DNA of 64,000 bases from Enterobacter sp. (GTDB taxonomy: Bacteria; Pseudomonadota; Gammaproteobacteria; Enterobacterales; Enterobacteriaceae). A program made the position numbers and the translations under genes. The stretch is taken from assembly GCA_022649305.1 (NCBI GenBank), contig JALCNW010000002.1, positions 84,932 to 148,931 on the forward strand, read 5' to 3'. Every line of letters starts with the position of its first letter. Within the stretch, counting starts at the first letter, position 1. The notes beneath the pieces were generated by a model. That model did not search any database. It saw nothing but the letters and a program-made list of their open reading frames with translations, and was not told where the DNA came from. This document shows positions 1-8,639 of the stretch, one piece after another.

Positions 1-908
1 GCTGGCGTATACCGTTCTTTATGGCCTTGCCGTTAGGCGTGATTGGCCTGTATCTGCGTCATGCATTAGAAGAGACCCCGGCGTTCCAGCAGCACGTTGA
101 GAAACTGGAGCAGGGCGATCGTGAAGGCTTGCAGGAAGGCCCGAAAGTCTCCTTCATCGAGATTGCGACCAAGCACTGGCGTAGCCTGTTGACCTGTATT
201 GGTCTGGTGATTTCGACCAACGTCACCTACTACATGTTGCTGACGTACATGCCGAGCTACCTGTCGCATAACCTGCACTACTCCGAAGATCACGGTGTGC
301 TGATTATTATCGCCATCATGGTGGGTATGCTGTTTGTGCAGCCGATTATGGGCCTGCTGAGCGACCGCTTTGGTCGTCGCCCGTTCATTATACTGGGCAG
401 CGTGGCGCTGTTTGCTCTGGCCATCCCGGCCTTTATTCTGATTAACAGCAATGTGCTGGGGCTGATATTTGCGGGTCTGCTGATGCTGGCGGTGATCCTG
501 AACTGCTTCATCGGGGTGATGGCGTCTACGCTGCCAGCGATGTTCCCAACGCATATTCGTTACAGTGCGTTGGCGGCGGCGTTTAATATCTCCGTACTGG
601 TTGCCGGTTTGACGCCAACCATTGCCGCATCTCTGGTCGAAAGTACGCAGAACCTGATGATGCCAGCCTATTATCTGATGGTGGTGGCGGTAATTGGTCT
701 GCTTACTGGCCTGACCATGAAAGAGACCGCCAATCGTCCGCTTAAAGGCGCGACGCCTGCGGCATCGGATATCCAGGAAGCGAAAGAGATCCTGCGCGAG
801 CACTACGACAATGTTGAGCAGAAGATTGATAACATTGACGTGGAGATTGAGGAGCTGCAGAAGAAACGTTCTCGGCTGGTGGATCAGCATCCACGCATTA
901 ACGAGTAA
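1..908 (+). CDS. proP: Proline/betaine transporter ProP, C-terminal part
   Basis: This is the 3' part of an osmoregulated proton symporter of the major facilitator superfamily, which imports proline and glycine betaine across the inner membrane. The reading frame is already open at the left edge, so the ATG at base 21 is internal and the true start lies outside the window. Visible features are the last membrane helices, the MFS loop motif 'GLLSDRFGRRPF', and a C-terminal heptad-repeat tail (EILREHYDNVEQKIDN) that in E. coli ProP forms an antiparallel coiled coil tuning the osmotic response. The tail and the stop position match E. coli-type ProP. A strong terminator follows directly, so the gene ends its own transcript. 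Confidence 0.96.
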   Translation, partial: WRIPFFMALPLGVIGLYLRHALEETPAFQQHVEKLEQGDREGLQEGPKVSFIEIATKHWRSLLTCIGLVISTNVTYYMLLTYMPSYLSHNLHYSEDHGVLIIIAIMVGMLFVQPIMGLLSDRFGRRPFIILGSVALFALAIPAFILINSNVLGLIFAGLLMLAVILNCFIGVMASTLPAMFPTHIRYSALAAAFNISVLVAGLTPTIAASLVESTQNLMMPAYYLMVVAVIGLLTGLTMKETANRPLKGATPAASDIQEAKEILREHYDNVEQKIDNIDVEIEELQKKRSRLVDQHPRINE

Positions 909-915
909 GACGAAG

Positions 916-941
916 AACCCGCCGCCACGGCGGGTTTTTTT
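916..941 (+). terminator. Rho-independent terminator of proP
   Basis: Stem CCCGCC / GGCGGG with loop gccac, followed by seven T residues, starting about 10 nt after the proP stop codon. Confidence 0.9.
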
Positions 942-1148
942 ATACCCCGCGTTGGTTTGGCCCTGTCATAAAACAGTAAAAAAATGCCATTTTGGGTGGT
1001 GTCTAAATTGACAGCCTGAAACGTTCCGACTAATTTTATATTCGAGCACCTACTATTTTAAGTAGGTTGACAGACATAAACTATTTTAAAAATAAAATCT
1101 CAAATATTGAGAATAACTTTTTCATTATCTCTATCCTTGGGTGAGTCA

Positions 1149-1778
1149 ATGAAATATTCACAGCAAAACTCGACGTTATTCGTCGTGACCAAGCCATCGT
1201 TGCAGGCGAAGGCATTGGTTAAGTTATTATCATCTTCATTACCGGTCACAGCAGTATTACATAATATTACGCACCCCTTCGTTGTACCGCCTGATAATGC
1301 GCTGATCTTGTATGACAGGACGGCAACCAACGAAAAGTTTGATTTAAGATGGCAGTGCTACCTGAAAAAAATCCCTACCTCCTTCAAGCTGTTGCTCATT
1401 GATCATGTTAAGGACGAGCAATCAGATCATATCTTTGACTGGCCTTCCGTTCGCGGGCTTTTTTGCATGGCGGACGATCATCACAGCCTTATTCATGGCA
1501 TCAATAAAGTGCTGCAAGATGAATCCTGCTTATCCGATAATTTAAATAAACGCTTCCAGGACAGGAAAACATGGCCGTATGCTTATACGTTATTAACCGA
1601 GCGTGAAAAGGTGGTATTACTGGCGTTGCGTGATGGAGCGACTAACGATCAGATTGCTGACACTTTGTTTATTAGTAAGCTAACGGTAAAGGCGCATCTT
1701 TATAATATCTTTAAAAAAATCGCGGTTAAAAATAGAGTCCAGGCCATGCTCTGGGTAAATGAAAATCTGAATCATTAA
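1149..1778 (+). CDS. CsgD-like LuxR-family transcription regulator
   Basis: A 209-aa DNA-binding regulator clearly related to CsgD, the master regulator of curli and cellulose. Similarity runs along the whole protein: the N-terminus (TLFVVTKPSLQAKAL) matches the CsgD receiver-like domain, and the C-terminus is a LuxR helix-turn-helix (LLTEREKVVLLALRDGATND, then FISKLTVKAHLYNIFKKIAV). I chose the ATG at 1149 over the track start at 1107 because a GGGTGAG ribosome site lies just upstream and the protein then starts like CsgD. It sits alone between proP and a convergent gene, not next to csgDEFG, so it is a paralogue. Its target is unknown; control of the nearby autotransporter is only a guess. 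Confidence 0.85.
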   Translation: MKYSQQNSTLFVVTKPSLQAKALVKLLSSSLPVTAVLHNITHPFVVPPDNALILYDRTATNEKFDLRWQCYLKKIPTSFKLLLIDHVKDEQSDHIFDWPSVRGLFCMADDHHSLIHGINKVLQDESCLSDNLNKRFQDRKTWPYAYTLLTEREKVVLLALRDGATNDQIADTLFISKLTVKAHLYNIFKKIAVKNRVQAMLWVNENLNH

Positions 1779-1805
1779 TTTTAACGCTGCCGAATTTTCG
1801 CATTG

Positions 1806-3167
1806 TTAATCTTCCGTTAATCCTTCGCCGCTTTTCCCTTTTTCCCAGGCGACGCGGCGATGGAACATTTTTTTCATCGCCCGTCCAAGCGTGTTGAACC
1901 AGCCGGTTGGACGCGGGTCGGCAAGCATGCTTAGGGCGCGGGCGTAATCCAGTACCAGACCTGGCGTCCAGGCCATCGTTTCTGCACGTTTGCGCAGCTG
2001 TAGCGCCACCCAGAGTTCGGGCGTGGACATCAGTTTTCCCATTGCCAGCCAGAAACCGCGCGATTGCCATAATCTTCCGACCGAGCCTTCAAGCGCGGCT
2101 TCCAACGCGCGTGCCACGCTGCTGGAACAGTTACGGTGCGTCAGGTTATAGGATTCGTTTTTACGGTAATTTTCCCAGAAAGCCTGTAGACGCGCTTCGC
2201 TGTAGTTTCGGATGCGCACTTTTCGCGTTGAGGGACACCATTTTACCGACTCGGTGGCGTAATCGGGTTGAAACTCACCCGGCACGTTATTCTCGGGCGT
2301 GGCACGTAAAAGGCGGGCGAAGGCATCAGGGGAACGATCGATCAGAACGGCGGGGTATAAGCTGATGTAGATCCCGCCAGGCGATTCCAGTGCGGCGTGC
2401 CCCGTCGAAATCACGCCGTTAACATCGACGGCTGCAATATAACGGCTGATGACTGGCCGGGGAATGGCTTCTCCCGGCGCTGAACCAACGGGTGTCCAGA
2501 CGTGGATGGTGAGCGCTTTTTCATCATCTTCGGGCGGCCCATCCCATTCGACCACGGCGGGCGGATGGGTGTCAGCTTCTTCCATATACTCCTCACCCTT
2601 CAGGCCTGGATTGGCAGCGGCCAGCCTGACACGGTTGGCGAGGATAAACATATTCCAGCCTGCAAAGGCCAGGCCTAACCCCAGACAATAAGGTACGGTT
2701 CCGGAATAGTGGGAGGGCCAGGGCTGGAAAAAGAAGATGGCTAACGCAATCTCCACAATCCCACCCCACATTGCGGGTCGCCAACGCCGGTAGCGCACCA
2801 CGATTGCTGAAGCAATTTGCAGCGTGCCATCGAGCAAGAACAGCGTGCCAAAAATCATCGCCAGAATGAAGTTTCCGTCATGGTTACCGACAAGAATCAG
2901 GATGGCAGCCAGCGAAAATGTCGCGCCTTTCACGTAGCGTAACAGGCGTTGTCCGCCCATGCCGCTGTGCGCCACCATCAGCGTGGCGAAGCCTTCAAAG
3001 AGCAGCAAACAGGCAAAGGGCTCGATGGGGAAAAACAGTACGCCATCCATCGCGTCGATAAAAATGACGACGCCAGCGATGAGTGTTAGCCAGCCGAAAC
3101 GACGAAGCCCGCGCCAATGCGAACGCAAAAAATCCACGCCAAGCAGAATCAGGGTCAGTCGCATCAT
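1806..3167 (-). CDS. HdeD/DUF308-like membrane protein with papain-like C-terminal domain
   Basis: About 453 aa. The first ~200 residues hold six or seven hydrophobic helices in pairs, as in HdeD/DUF308 acid-resistance membrane proteins. The last ~250 residues are soluble and carry a His motif (STGHAALESPGG) and a Cys motif (THRNCSSSVARAL), the order and spacing expected of a papain-like NlpC/P60 or DUF4105-type hydrolase. The function is not known; a membrane-anchored amidase or protease is plausible. The track start at 3197 has no ribosome site, whereas the paired ATGs at 3167/3164 follow TCTGGAAA, so I use 3167. It is convergent with the csgD-like gene, and yjdF lies upstream on the same strand. 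Confidence 0.7.
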   Translation of the reverse strand: MMRLTLILLGVDFLRSHWRGLRRFGWLTLIAGVVIFIDAMDGVLFFPIEPFACLLLFEGFATLMVAHSGMGGQRLLRYVKGATFSLAAILILVGNHDGNFILAMIFGTLFLLDGTLQIASAIVVRYRRWRPAMWGGIVEIALAIFFFQPWPSHYSGTVPYCLGLGLAFAGWNMFILANRVRLAAANPGLKGEEYMEEADTHPPAVVEWDGPPEDDEKALTIHVWTPVGSAPGEAIPRPVISRYIAAVDVNGVISTGHAALESPGGIYISLYPAVLIDRSPDAFARLLRATPENNVPGEFQPDYATESVKWCPSTRKVRIRNYSEARLQAFWENYRKNESYNLTHRNCSSSVARALEAALEGSVGRLWQSRGFWLAMGKLMSTPELWVALQLRKRAETMAWTPGLVLDYARALSMLADPRPTGWFNTLGRAMKKMFHRRVAWEKGKSGEGLTED

Positions 3168-3262
3168 GAGTGTATTTCCAGAATCAACCTCCCACATTTA
3201 TAGTTCACACGCTGAATGAGTGCGTTATGAATTGTGTGTGGGAGGTGGCGATTCCAGGTCAG

Positions 3263-3880
3263 TTATAGCAGGCGGGCGAGTTGGCGTTGATGGTAGCGCC
3301 CAAGGATCAGCACCGTTGTCAGCGCACCGAGCAGAGCGCAGAACATGTCCGACTGGGTATCCCACGGATCGCCCTGCGTGCCCAGAAAATCATCTGCGCC
3401 TTGCCCCATCGCCAGTGCCGCCCACCATTCGATCAACTCGTAAGTCGCGCTAATGGCAAGGGCAATACAGCACACCAGAAAACCTGTCATTTTGCGCCCG
3501 TTAACGTAACCGCCACGCAGTAGTATTTCCCGAGCGGCCAGCGCAGGGACGAGGCCCTGGAAAAAGTGCCCCAGCTTGTCGTACGGATTGCGGCTGAGAT
3601 TGAACATTTCCTGAACGTCAAATCCAATCGGCACTTTGGCGTAGGTGTACATACCCCCCACCATCAGTACGATCGCGTGAAGGAAAATCAGGGTGTAAAG
3701 CAGAGGCGTGAGCGGATAACGCTTATGGGTGGCGAGCAGCAGCGGAACAATAATGACAACTGGCGTGACTTCCATAAGCCAGGTAATGCGATCGCGGGTC
3801 AACAGGCCGGTATAAATTAGAATCAGCAGCAAAAGTAACGCGCCGCCTTTTAACACAGAGGAGAGGGCAAATTGGGTCAT
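3263..3880 (-). CDS. yjdF: YjdF-family (DUF2238) inner membrane protein
   Basis: A 205-aa polytopic membrane protein with about six hydrophobic helices. The motifs NPYDKLGHFFQG and YELIEWWAAL, and the tail 'GDPWDTQSDMFCALLGAL', are characteristic of the YjdF/DUF2238 family. The biochemical role is unknown. It reads in the same direction as the DUF308-like gene, about 66 nt from the next start, so the two may be co-transcribed. Length and helices agree with E. coli YjdF. Confidence 0.85.
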   Translation of the reverse strand: MTQFALSSVLKGGALLLLLILIYTGLLTRDRITWLMEVTPVVIIVPLLLATHKRYPLTPLLYTLIFLHAIVLMVGGMYTYAKVPIGFDVQEMFNLSRNPYDKLGHFFQGLVPALAAREILLRGGYVNGRKMTGFLVCCIALAISATYELIEWWAALAMGQGADDFLGTQGDPWDTQSDMFCALLGALTTVLILGRYHQRQLARLL

Positions 3881-3952
3881 AGCATTTTACTTATCGGCAA
3901 AATGACTACTATCGACTCGCGTTGAGGAAAACTCAATATTTTGCGCGGTACG

Positions 3953-3983
3953 AAAAAAAACGGGGCCATGCATGGCCCCGTTT
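3953..3983 (-). terminator. Terminator of the autotransporter gene
   Basis: Perfect palindrome AACGGGGCCAT / ATGGCCCCGTT. On the minus strand it is followed by eight T residues, 15 nt past the autotransporter stop. It separates this gene from yjdF. Confidence 0.9.
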
Positions 3984-3997
3984 CACATTGACAACTA

Positions 3998-6900
3998 TTA
4001 GAACATTTTGCGTAAGCGCAGGCTGAAGGTGTGCGCCTGATAGCGCTCGCCCGCTTGCAGGTCGTAGCGCGCGTCAAAGCTCAGTTCATTCGCATCATAC
4101 AATGTGCTACCGATAGCCAGGCCGGCCATGTCTGCCACAGGCGATGCCCCTTTGGTGATAAAGCTGGTTTCACCAATGGTATCGGCAGCGTAGCTTGCCC
4201 TGCTGCTGACCTGACGATCGTCATACTGGTGGATCCACGAGACCTGCGCGAATGGCGTCAGGTTGCCAAGGCCAGTTGCGAAGGTTTTCTCGAGGCGAGC
4301 ACCGATATCGCTCACTACGGACTGGGAGTGAATGCTTTCAACATCCAGAGCCATGCCGTTGCCGCCCGTTTCTTTATAACCATCAACGTGCTGATAACCA
4401 TAAGTCAGGCTCGCCAGCGGCGTCAGGACGATGTTTGCTGGCAGGGTGAACGGATAACCGAATTCCGTTTGCAACGTGATTGACTGACCGTTGAACTTAC
4501 CCTTTGCTGCGCCGGAGAAGCCGGTGAAGTCAGCACGACGAACAGAGCTGTAGTTCTGACGGTTTACGCCAGCGGAAAGGTTCAGGTACCACGGATCGCC
4601 GGTGTAGCCTGCGTAACCGATCACGCCATAGTTGTCGGCGGTCGAGGTATTGCCGCTTAGGTTGTCTTTACCGTGGACGGAGGTGTTGCTGTAGTTCACT
4701 GCCGCACCCAGACGCCAGTCGTCGCCAAGCGCGCGGTCCGCGCCGAGGATCAGACCACCAAATTTCGCGGTGTAACCACTGACATCATCCGTGCTGCCCT
4801 GACGAGCATAGCCGCCGAACGGTTGCCCCCAGACAATCCAGTTGCTGGCGTAATCGTCACCCGTTGCAACGCCACTGGTGCCTGAGGTGCCAGGCGCGCG
4901 GACGGCGTCAATGTGCGCACCTACGACGGCCTGAGCGGTAGAGGTGGCGACGGTGGCCGCTGAACTGGTGTTGATGTTCTGCCCTGGGGACAGACGTTCG
5001 CCGACTCGGTTGGCTTCACTTTTGCTATCGATCGCTAATGAGGCGTTATAAAGCTCAAGCAGTTGTGGGGAAGCGATTCCTGAATAACTCGCCAGACCGC
5101 CCAGTGCCGCTGTGGCGCTAGGGATGGTTGCCAGAACCGGTTTGGCAGGCGTAGGGTCATTCGGCGGAGTGACAACTGGTGGCGTCACAACGGGTGGGGT
5201 GACAACCGGTGGAGTGACAACTGGTGGAGTCACAACGGGTGGAGCCACAACGGGTGGAGTCACAATTGGTGGAGTGACAACGGGTGGAGTCACAACGGGT
5301 GGAGTGACAACGGGTGGAATGACAACGGGTGGAGTGACAACGGGTGGAATGACAACGGGTGGAGTCACAACCGGTGGAACCACAACCGGTGGAACCACAA
5401 CGGGCTCAGCGCCAACGGTAAGTACCAGCGCTTTGTTGGCACCATCCGCATAGACCGCACCCGTTACCGCACCGTTGTAGCCAACAGCCTGGTAGTTTAG
5501 GTTCTCTGCGTTGTAATCGGTATCCGCCCCCGCAGCGCTTATCACCACGTAACGCTGACCTTCAGCGAAACGATAGGTGCTACCCGTACGCAGCAGTTTA
5601 ACGTTGGATCCCGCGTCAACGATCGCGTTGCCGTTGACGTTCAAGCGACCATAACCGGTATCCGCAATCAGCTCATCGCCTAAGGTGGTGAGATCTGAGA
5701 CCCCCGAGATAAGCGTAGCCGCCGCTTTCTGATGGTAATCACCCGAAATCGTGATGTGATTATTCACCTGCAATGAGGTGGCATCGTTAATAACGGCACT
5801 GGCAATAACATGATCGTCCAGAAGCACTGAACCGGTGCCAAAGACGACATCCGAGCGTGAACTGGTGATAGTGCCGATACCATTGATTCCGGTTAGCGTA
5901 CCGGTTGCGGTAGTCCCGCCATTAATTTTTAGTGGCGTAGCGCTGGTGGAATAAATATCGCCTGTGACGAGCCCCGTGTTGGTTAGCGTGACGTCAGTGT
6001 TGGCAGACGCATCGCTATAAACATACAGGGCGTAGGTGTTAGCGCTCAGCTCACCGTTATTCACGATGACAGTTGATGGGTTCAGATTACTGTAGCTCGA
6101 CAGATAAATACCGCTGTAACCGCCGCTGATCAAACCGTTGTTAATGATATTTCCGATAGCCGTCCCGCTGGAACTGTTCGCAAAAATGCCATAACCGTCT
6201 GCGGTGATCTGACCATTGTTCTCAATAGTACCAATGGTGTTGTGGTTGGTGATGCCGTATGAACTGCCTTTAATAACGCCATCGTTAATAAGGGTATTGA
6301 TTGTGCCCCAGTTAAAAATTCCCGCACTGTCAAAGAAATTGAGATCGCCAGTTTGAATAGTGCCGGTATTGTGGAGTGTGCCAATAATTCCGTTATTGTA
6401 AATTGCCCCATTTTGCCCAGGGAACATGCCAAAGTCGCTGGTGTCAGAGGTGATCACACCGGCATTCAATAAGTTATCAATGGTCCCCTGATTGCTGATC
6501 CCGCGGTATCCGGTAATTGTGCCATCAACGGTATTGGTAAATTCACCCATCTTTCCCGCATTACTGATTGCGCCAACATCGTAAAGGCCAAAGTTATAAT
6601 TATCGGGGGCATTTTTAATTGTGCCGCTATTGATAAATGTCTCTACGACGCCCGAGGCGCTTAGCGAAACGATGCTGCCATAATGATAGCGATTATTACT
6701 GGCGATGGTTCCGGCGTTAGTTAATGTCTCAACCGTTCCATCAATCTGGACAATATTATTGTTCGAATTGGTGGTGTTGTCGCCTGAGTCGCTGATCACA
6801 CCCTCGTTGGTGAGAGTGCTTACGATGGCGCCCTGGTTGACATTAAGCGCTGTAGTCGGAGCGCCGGTCAGTGATCCGGTGTGGGTGATATGAACCAGCG

Positions 6901-7045
6901 GGTTTGAATTAATGACCTGAAGATTACTTGAAGCGTTGTCGATAACAATGCCAGAGATAGCAAAGGCATTATTCACTAAAAACGCCTGTGCTGCCGTTGA
7001 AGCCACCAGCAGAGAAATCAGCTGGCTGAGGTGTTTCTTTTCCAT
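3998..7045 (-). CDS. Type V autotransporter with PPVVT-repeat linker
   Basis: 1015 aa. An N-terminal signal peptide (ending near NNAFA) is followed by a passenger of ~470 residues built of repeats of the form 'NxGxI' (for example LINDGVIKGSSYGITN), typical of a beta-helix. Then comes a Val/Pro-rich linker of about 17 PPVVx units. The C-terminal ~290 residues form an autotransporter beta-barrel (from about NWIVWGQPFGGYARQ) and end in Phe (SLRLRKMF), the signal for BAM-dependent outer membrane insertion. The protein is probably surface-exposed and may act in adhesion or aggregation; the ligand is unknown. It is a single gene with its own terminator, divergent from the lipoprotein hydrolase, with two palindromes between them. 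Confidence 0.9.
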   Translation of the reverse strand: MEKKHLSQLISLLVASTAAQAFLVNNAFAISGIVIDNASSNLQVINSNPLVHITHTGSLTGAPTTALNVNQGAIVSTLTNEGVISDSGDNTTNSNNNIVQIDGTVETLTNAGTIASNNRYHYGSIVSLSASGVVETFINSGTIKNAPDNYNFGLYDVGAISNAGKMGEFTNTVDGTITGYRGISNQGTIDNLLNAGVITSDTSDFGMFPGQNGAIYNNGIIGTLHNTGTIQTGDLNFFDSAGIFNWGTINTLINDGVIKGSSYGITNHNTIGTIENNGQITADGYGIFANSSSGTAIGNIINNGLISGGYSGIYLSSYSNLNPSTVIVNNGELSANTYALYVYSDASANTDVTLTNTGLVTGDIYSTSATPLKINGGTTATGTLTGINGIGTITSSRSDVVFGTGSVLLDDHVIASAVINDATSLQVNNHITISGDYHQKAAATLISGVSDLTTLGDELIADTGYGRLNVNGNAIVDAGSNVKLLRTGSTYRFAEGQRYVVISAAGADTDYNAENLNYQAVGYNGAVTGAVYADGANKALVLTVGAEPVVVPPVVVPPVVTPPVVIPPVVTPPVVIPPVVTPPVVTPPVVTPPIVTPPVVAPPVVTPPVVTPPVVTPPVVTPPVVTPPNDPTPAKPVLATIPSATAALGGLASYSGIASPQLLELYNASLAIDSKSEANRVGERLSPGQNINTSSAATVATSTAQAVVGAHIDAVRAPGTSGTSGVATGDDYASNWIVWGQPFGGYARQGSTDDVSGYTAKFGGLILGADRALGDDWRLGAAVNYSNTSVHGKDNLSGNTSTADNYGVIGYAGYTGDPWYLNLSAGVNRQNYSSVRRADFTGFSGAAKGKFNGQSITLQTEFGYPFTLPANIVLTPLASLTYGYQHVDGYKETGGNGMALDVESIHSQSVVSDIGARLEKTFATGLGNLTPFAQVSWIHQYDDRQVSSRASYAADTIGETSFITKGASPVADMAGLAIGSTLYDANELSFDARYDLQAGERYQAHTFSLRLRKMF
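5150..5412 (-). repeat. 15-bp coding tandem repeat (PPVVT linker)
   Basis: About 17 copies of a 15-nt unit, read on the plus strand as ggtggagtgacaacg with scattered changes (gtc/gtg, aat, acc). They encode PPVVT/PPVVI/PPVVA on the minus strand. The unit length is a multiple of three, so slippage changes linker length without breaking the frame. Confidence 0.92.
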
Positions 7046-7096
7046 GGTATACCGTCACGATGTTGCGAAAGATGTTATTGCAGATGAGTGTGTCTT

Positions 7097-7139
7097 CGGA
7101 TTAATCCGATATTATTCGGGCGCAGAATATCGATTCTGC
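7097..7139. promoter_or_regulatory. Two palindromes in the autotransporter/hydrolase divergent region
   Basis: A perfect 12-bp palindrome CGGATTAATCCG (7097-7108) and an inverted repeat GCAGAAT-atcg-ATTCTGC (7122-7139) lie in the 176-nt gap between two divergent genes. Both are good candidates for repressor or activator binding sites. The regulator is not identified. Confidence 0.45.
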
Positions 7140-7221
7140 AAAAGAAAACAATAAGGATTTCTTAATTATTACGCGATAAAACAATGCCACTTTTATTATG
7201 TGGATTTTAATTTAAGTTAGG

Positions 7222-8070
7222 GTGGGCGGCGATTTGTGGGTTACAAAGAATATATTCTTAGCAGTCGTATTGATTAATTTATCTTTTTTATTCGTCGGCT
7301 GTGTTTCTGAAGATCCACGAGTACGAGCAGATACCCTGGCTACGCGCGCTGGTCTGATCAGCGAAAATTTACAAACTAAAAACTTCACTATCAGATCATG
7401 GAGCCGAATAACGCCCCCGGTTCATTCATTACGTGTGTACATCGAAGGAGACGGCTTTGCATGGAAAAGCCGTACGTTACCCTCTGACAACCCTACGCCG
7501 CGTAATCCGCTAGGGTTGGCCATGGCCGCATCAGATATCCATGTAAACGTGCTTTATCTGGCGCGCCCCTGCCAGTTTGTCACTCCTTTGCCCAGCCATT
7601 GCAGCGTGAACTGGTGGACGAACGATCGTTTCTCACCTGACGTCATTGAAGCCATGAATGATGCTCTTGATCAGATTGTGAAACGCTTTCCCGGCGTGAC
7701 GCTCGAAATGGTGGGGTATTCGGGGGGTGGGAATATCGCGGCTTTACTCGCCGAACGGCGCGGTGATGTGCGCTCGTTGCGTACTGTTGCAGGCAATCTG
7801 GACGTTGCGTATGTCAACGCGCAGCATCATGTCACCGCAATGCCAGCGGCTATCAGCGCTATTGATAAGGCTTCCGCACTTCGCACGCTTGCGCAAATAC
7901 ATTACACCGGTGATAAAGACAACACCGTTTCGCCCGCTGTTGCCTGGCGCTTTCAGCAGGCGGTGGGTGGAAAATGTGCCCGGGTTGATGTTGTCAGTGG
8001 GATGTCGCATGGATCGGACTGGGCGGCGATCTGGCCACAACTGTTAGCTCAGGAAGAGCCGAAATGCTGA
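7222..8070 (+). CDS. Lipoprotein alpha/beta-hydrolase
   Basis: Up to 282 aa. The start has a type II signal peptide with lipobox LFVGC (Cys about residue 27), so the product is a lipoprotein. The body is an alpha/beta hydrolase fold: nucleophile elbow GYSGGG (GxSxG class), an Asp region (HYTGDKDNTVSP) and a late His (VSGMSHGSDW). It is therefore a probable esterase or lipase with substrate unknown. The start is uncertain: the track uses GTG 7222, but a TTG at 7234 has better ribosome-site spacing (AGGGTGGG). It lies just upstream of the T6SS genes on the same strand, 570 nt away, so a link to the T6SS is possible but unproven. Confidence 0.75.
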   Translation: MGGDLWVTKNIFLAVVLINLSFLFVGCVSEDPRVRADTLATRAGLISENLQTKNFTIRSWSRITPPVHSLRVYIEGDGFAWKSRTLPSDNPTPRNPLGLAMAASDIHVNVLYLARPCQFVTPLPSHCSVNWWTNDRFSPDVIEAMNDALDQIVKRFPGVTLEMVGYSGGGNIAALLAERRGDVRSLRTVAGNLDVAYVNAQHHVTAMPAAISAIDKASALRTLAQIHYTGDKDNTVSPAVAWRFQQAVGGKCARVDVVSGMSHGSDWAAIWPQLLAQEEPKC

Positions 8071-8639
8071 TAAGGGCAATCTTCACGGTAAAATTATTTA
8101 GCGCCGCTTAAGTATAAAGTTAGCCTTTTAGAGTCATGGGAAATATTTTTACTTTTTCACCTCATTTACTCACGACGGGCTTCACAATTTTCGCGCAGTG
8201 TCATAATTCGGACTTTTCAGGTAACCGGTTATTTTTTAATCCTTTTTACCCTTAAGCTAGATTGAATGTTTATCGTCCAGCCCTATCCTATAAGGTGTGT
8301 AGGGATTAAGATAAGAAATTTCTTATATATCAGTGGGATGATCTTTCTTTTGTAAATCCATCGCTGTAACATTGTGTTACATGTTTTTGTTTCCCATCGT
8401 CTTGTCAACATTTCTACACTCCTCTCAATAGGTCTTATCCTAAATTTTTAAAGTCGAATTTTAGACCTATAACATTGTGTCATGCTTGCTAGTGAATGGA
8501 ATGTGCTCGCTTTTGACCCCCGGATTTTGATTTGCGTCGGATGACGTAAGCAGGGACGTTGTTTGGGCAGGGTAAGCCTTTCTTATTAATTTCTCTCTGG
8601 CATTGACCGCTTCTATTACTCCATAGAACAGGGACAGCT
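8071..8639. promoter_or_regulatory. T6SS upstream region with several inverted repeats
   Basis: 569 nt without a gene, AT-rich. It holds a perfect 16-bp palindrome ATAAGAAATTTCTTAT (8311-8326), an interrupted palindrome TGTAACA-ttg-TGTTACA (8365-8381) whose core aacattgtgt recurs at 8471-8480, and an 8-bp inverted repeat ATAGGTCT...AGACCTAT (8428-8470). This is the likely promoter and operator region for tssBC. I saw no sigma-54 promoter consensus. Confidence 0.5.

Noticed and set aside
5112-5453. Plus-strand ORF with GGVTT repeats
   Set aside because: Antisense reading of the PPVVT linker repeats of the autotransporter.
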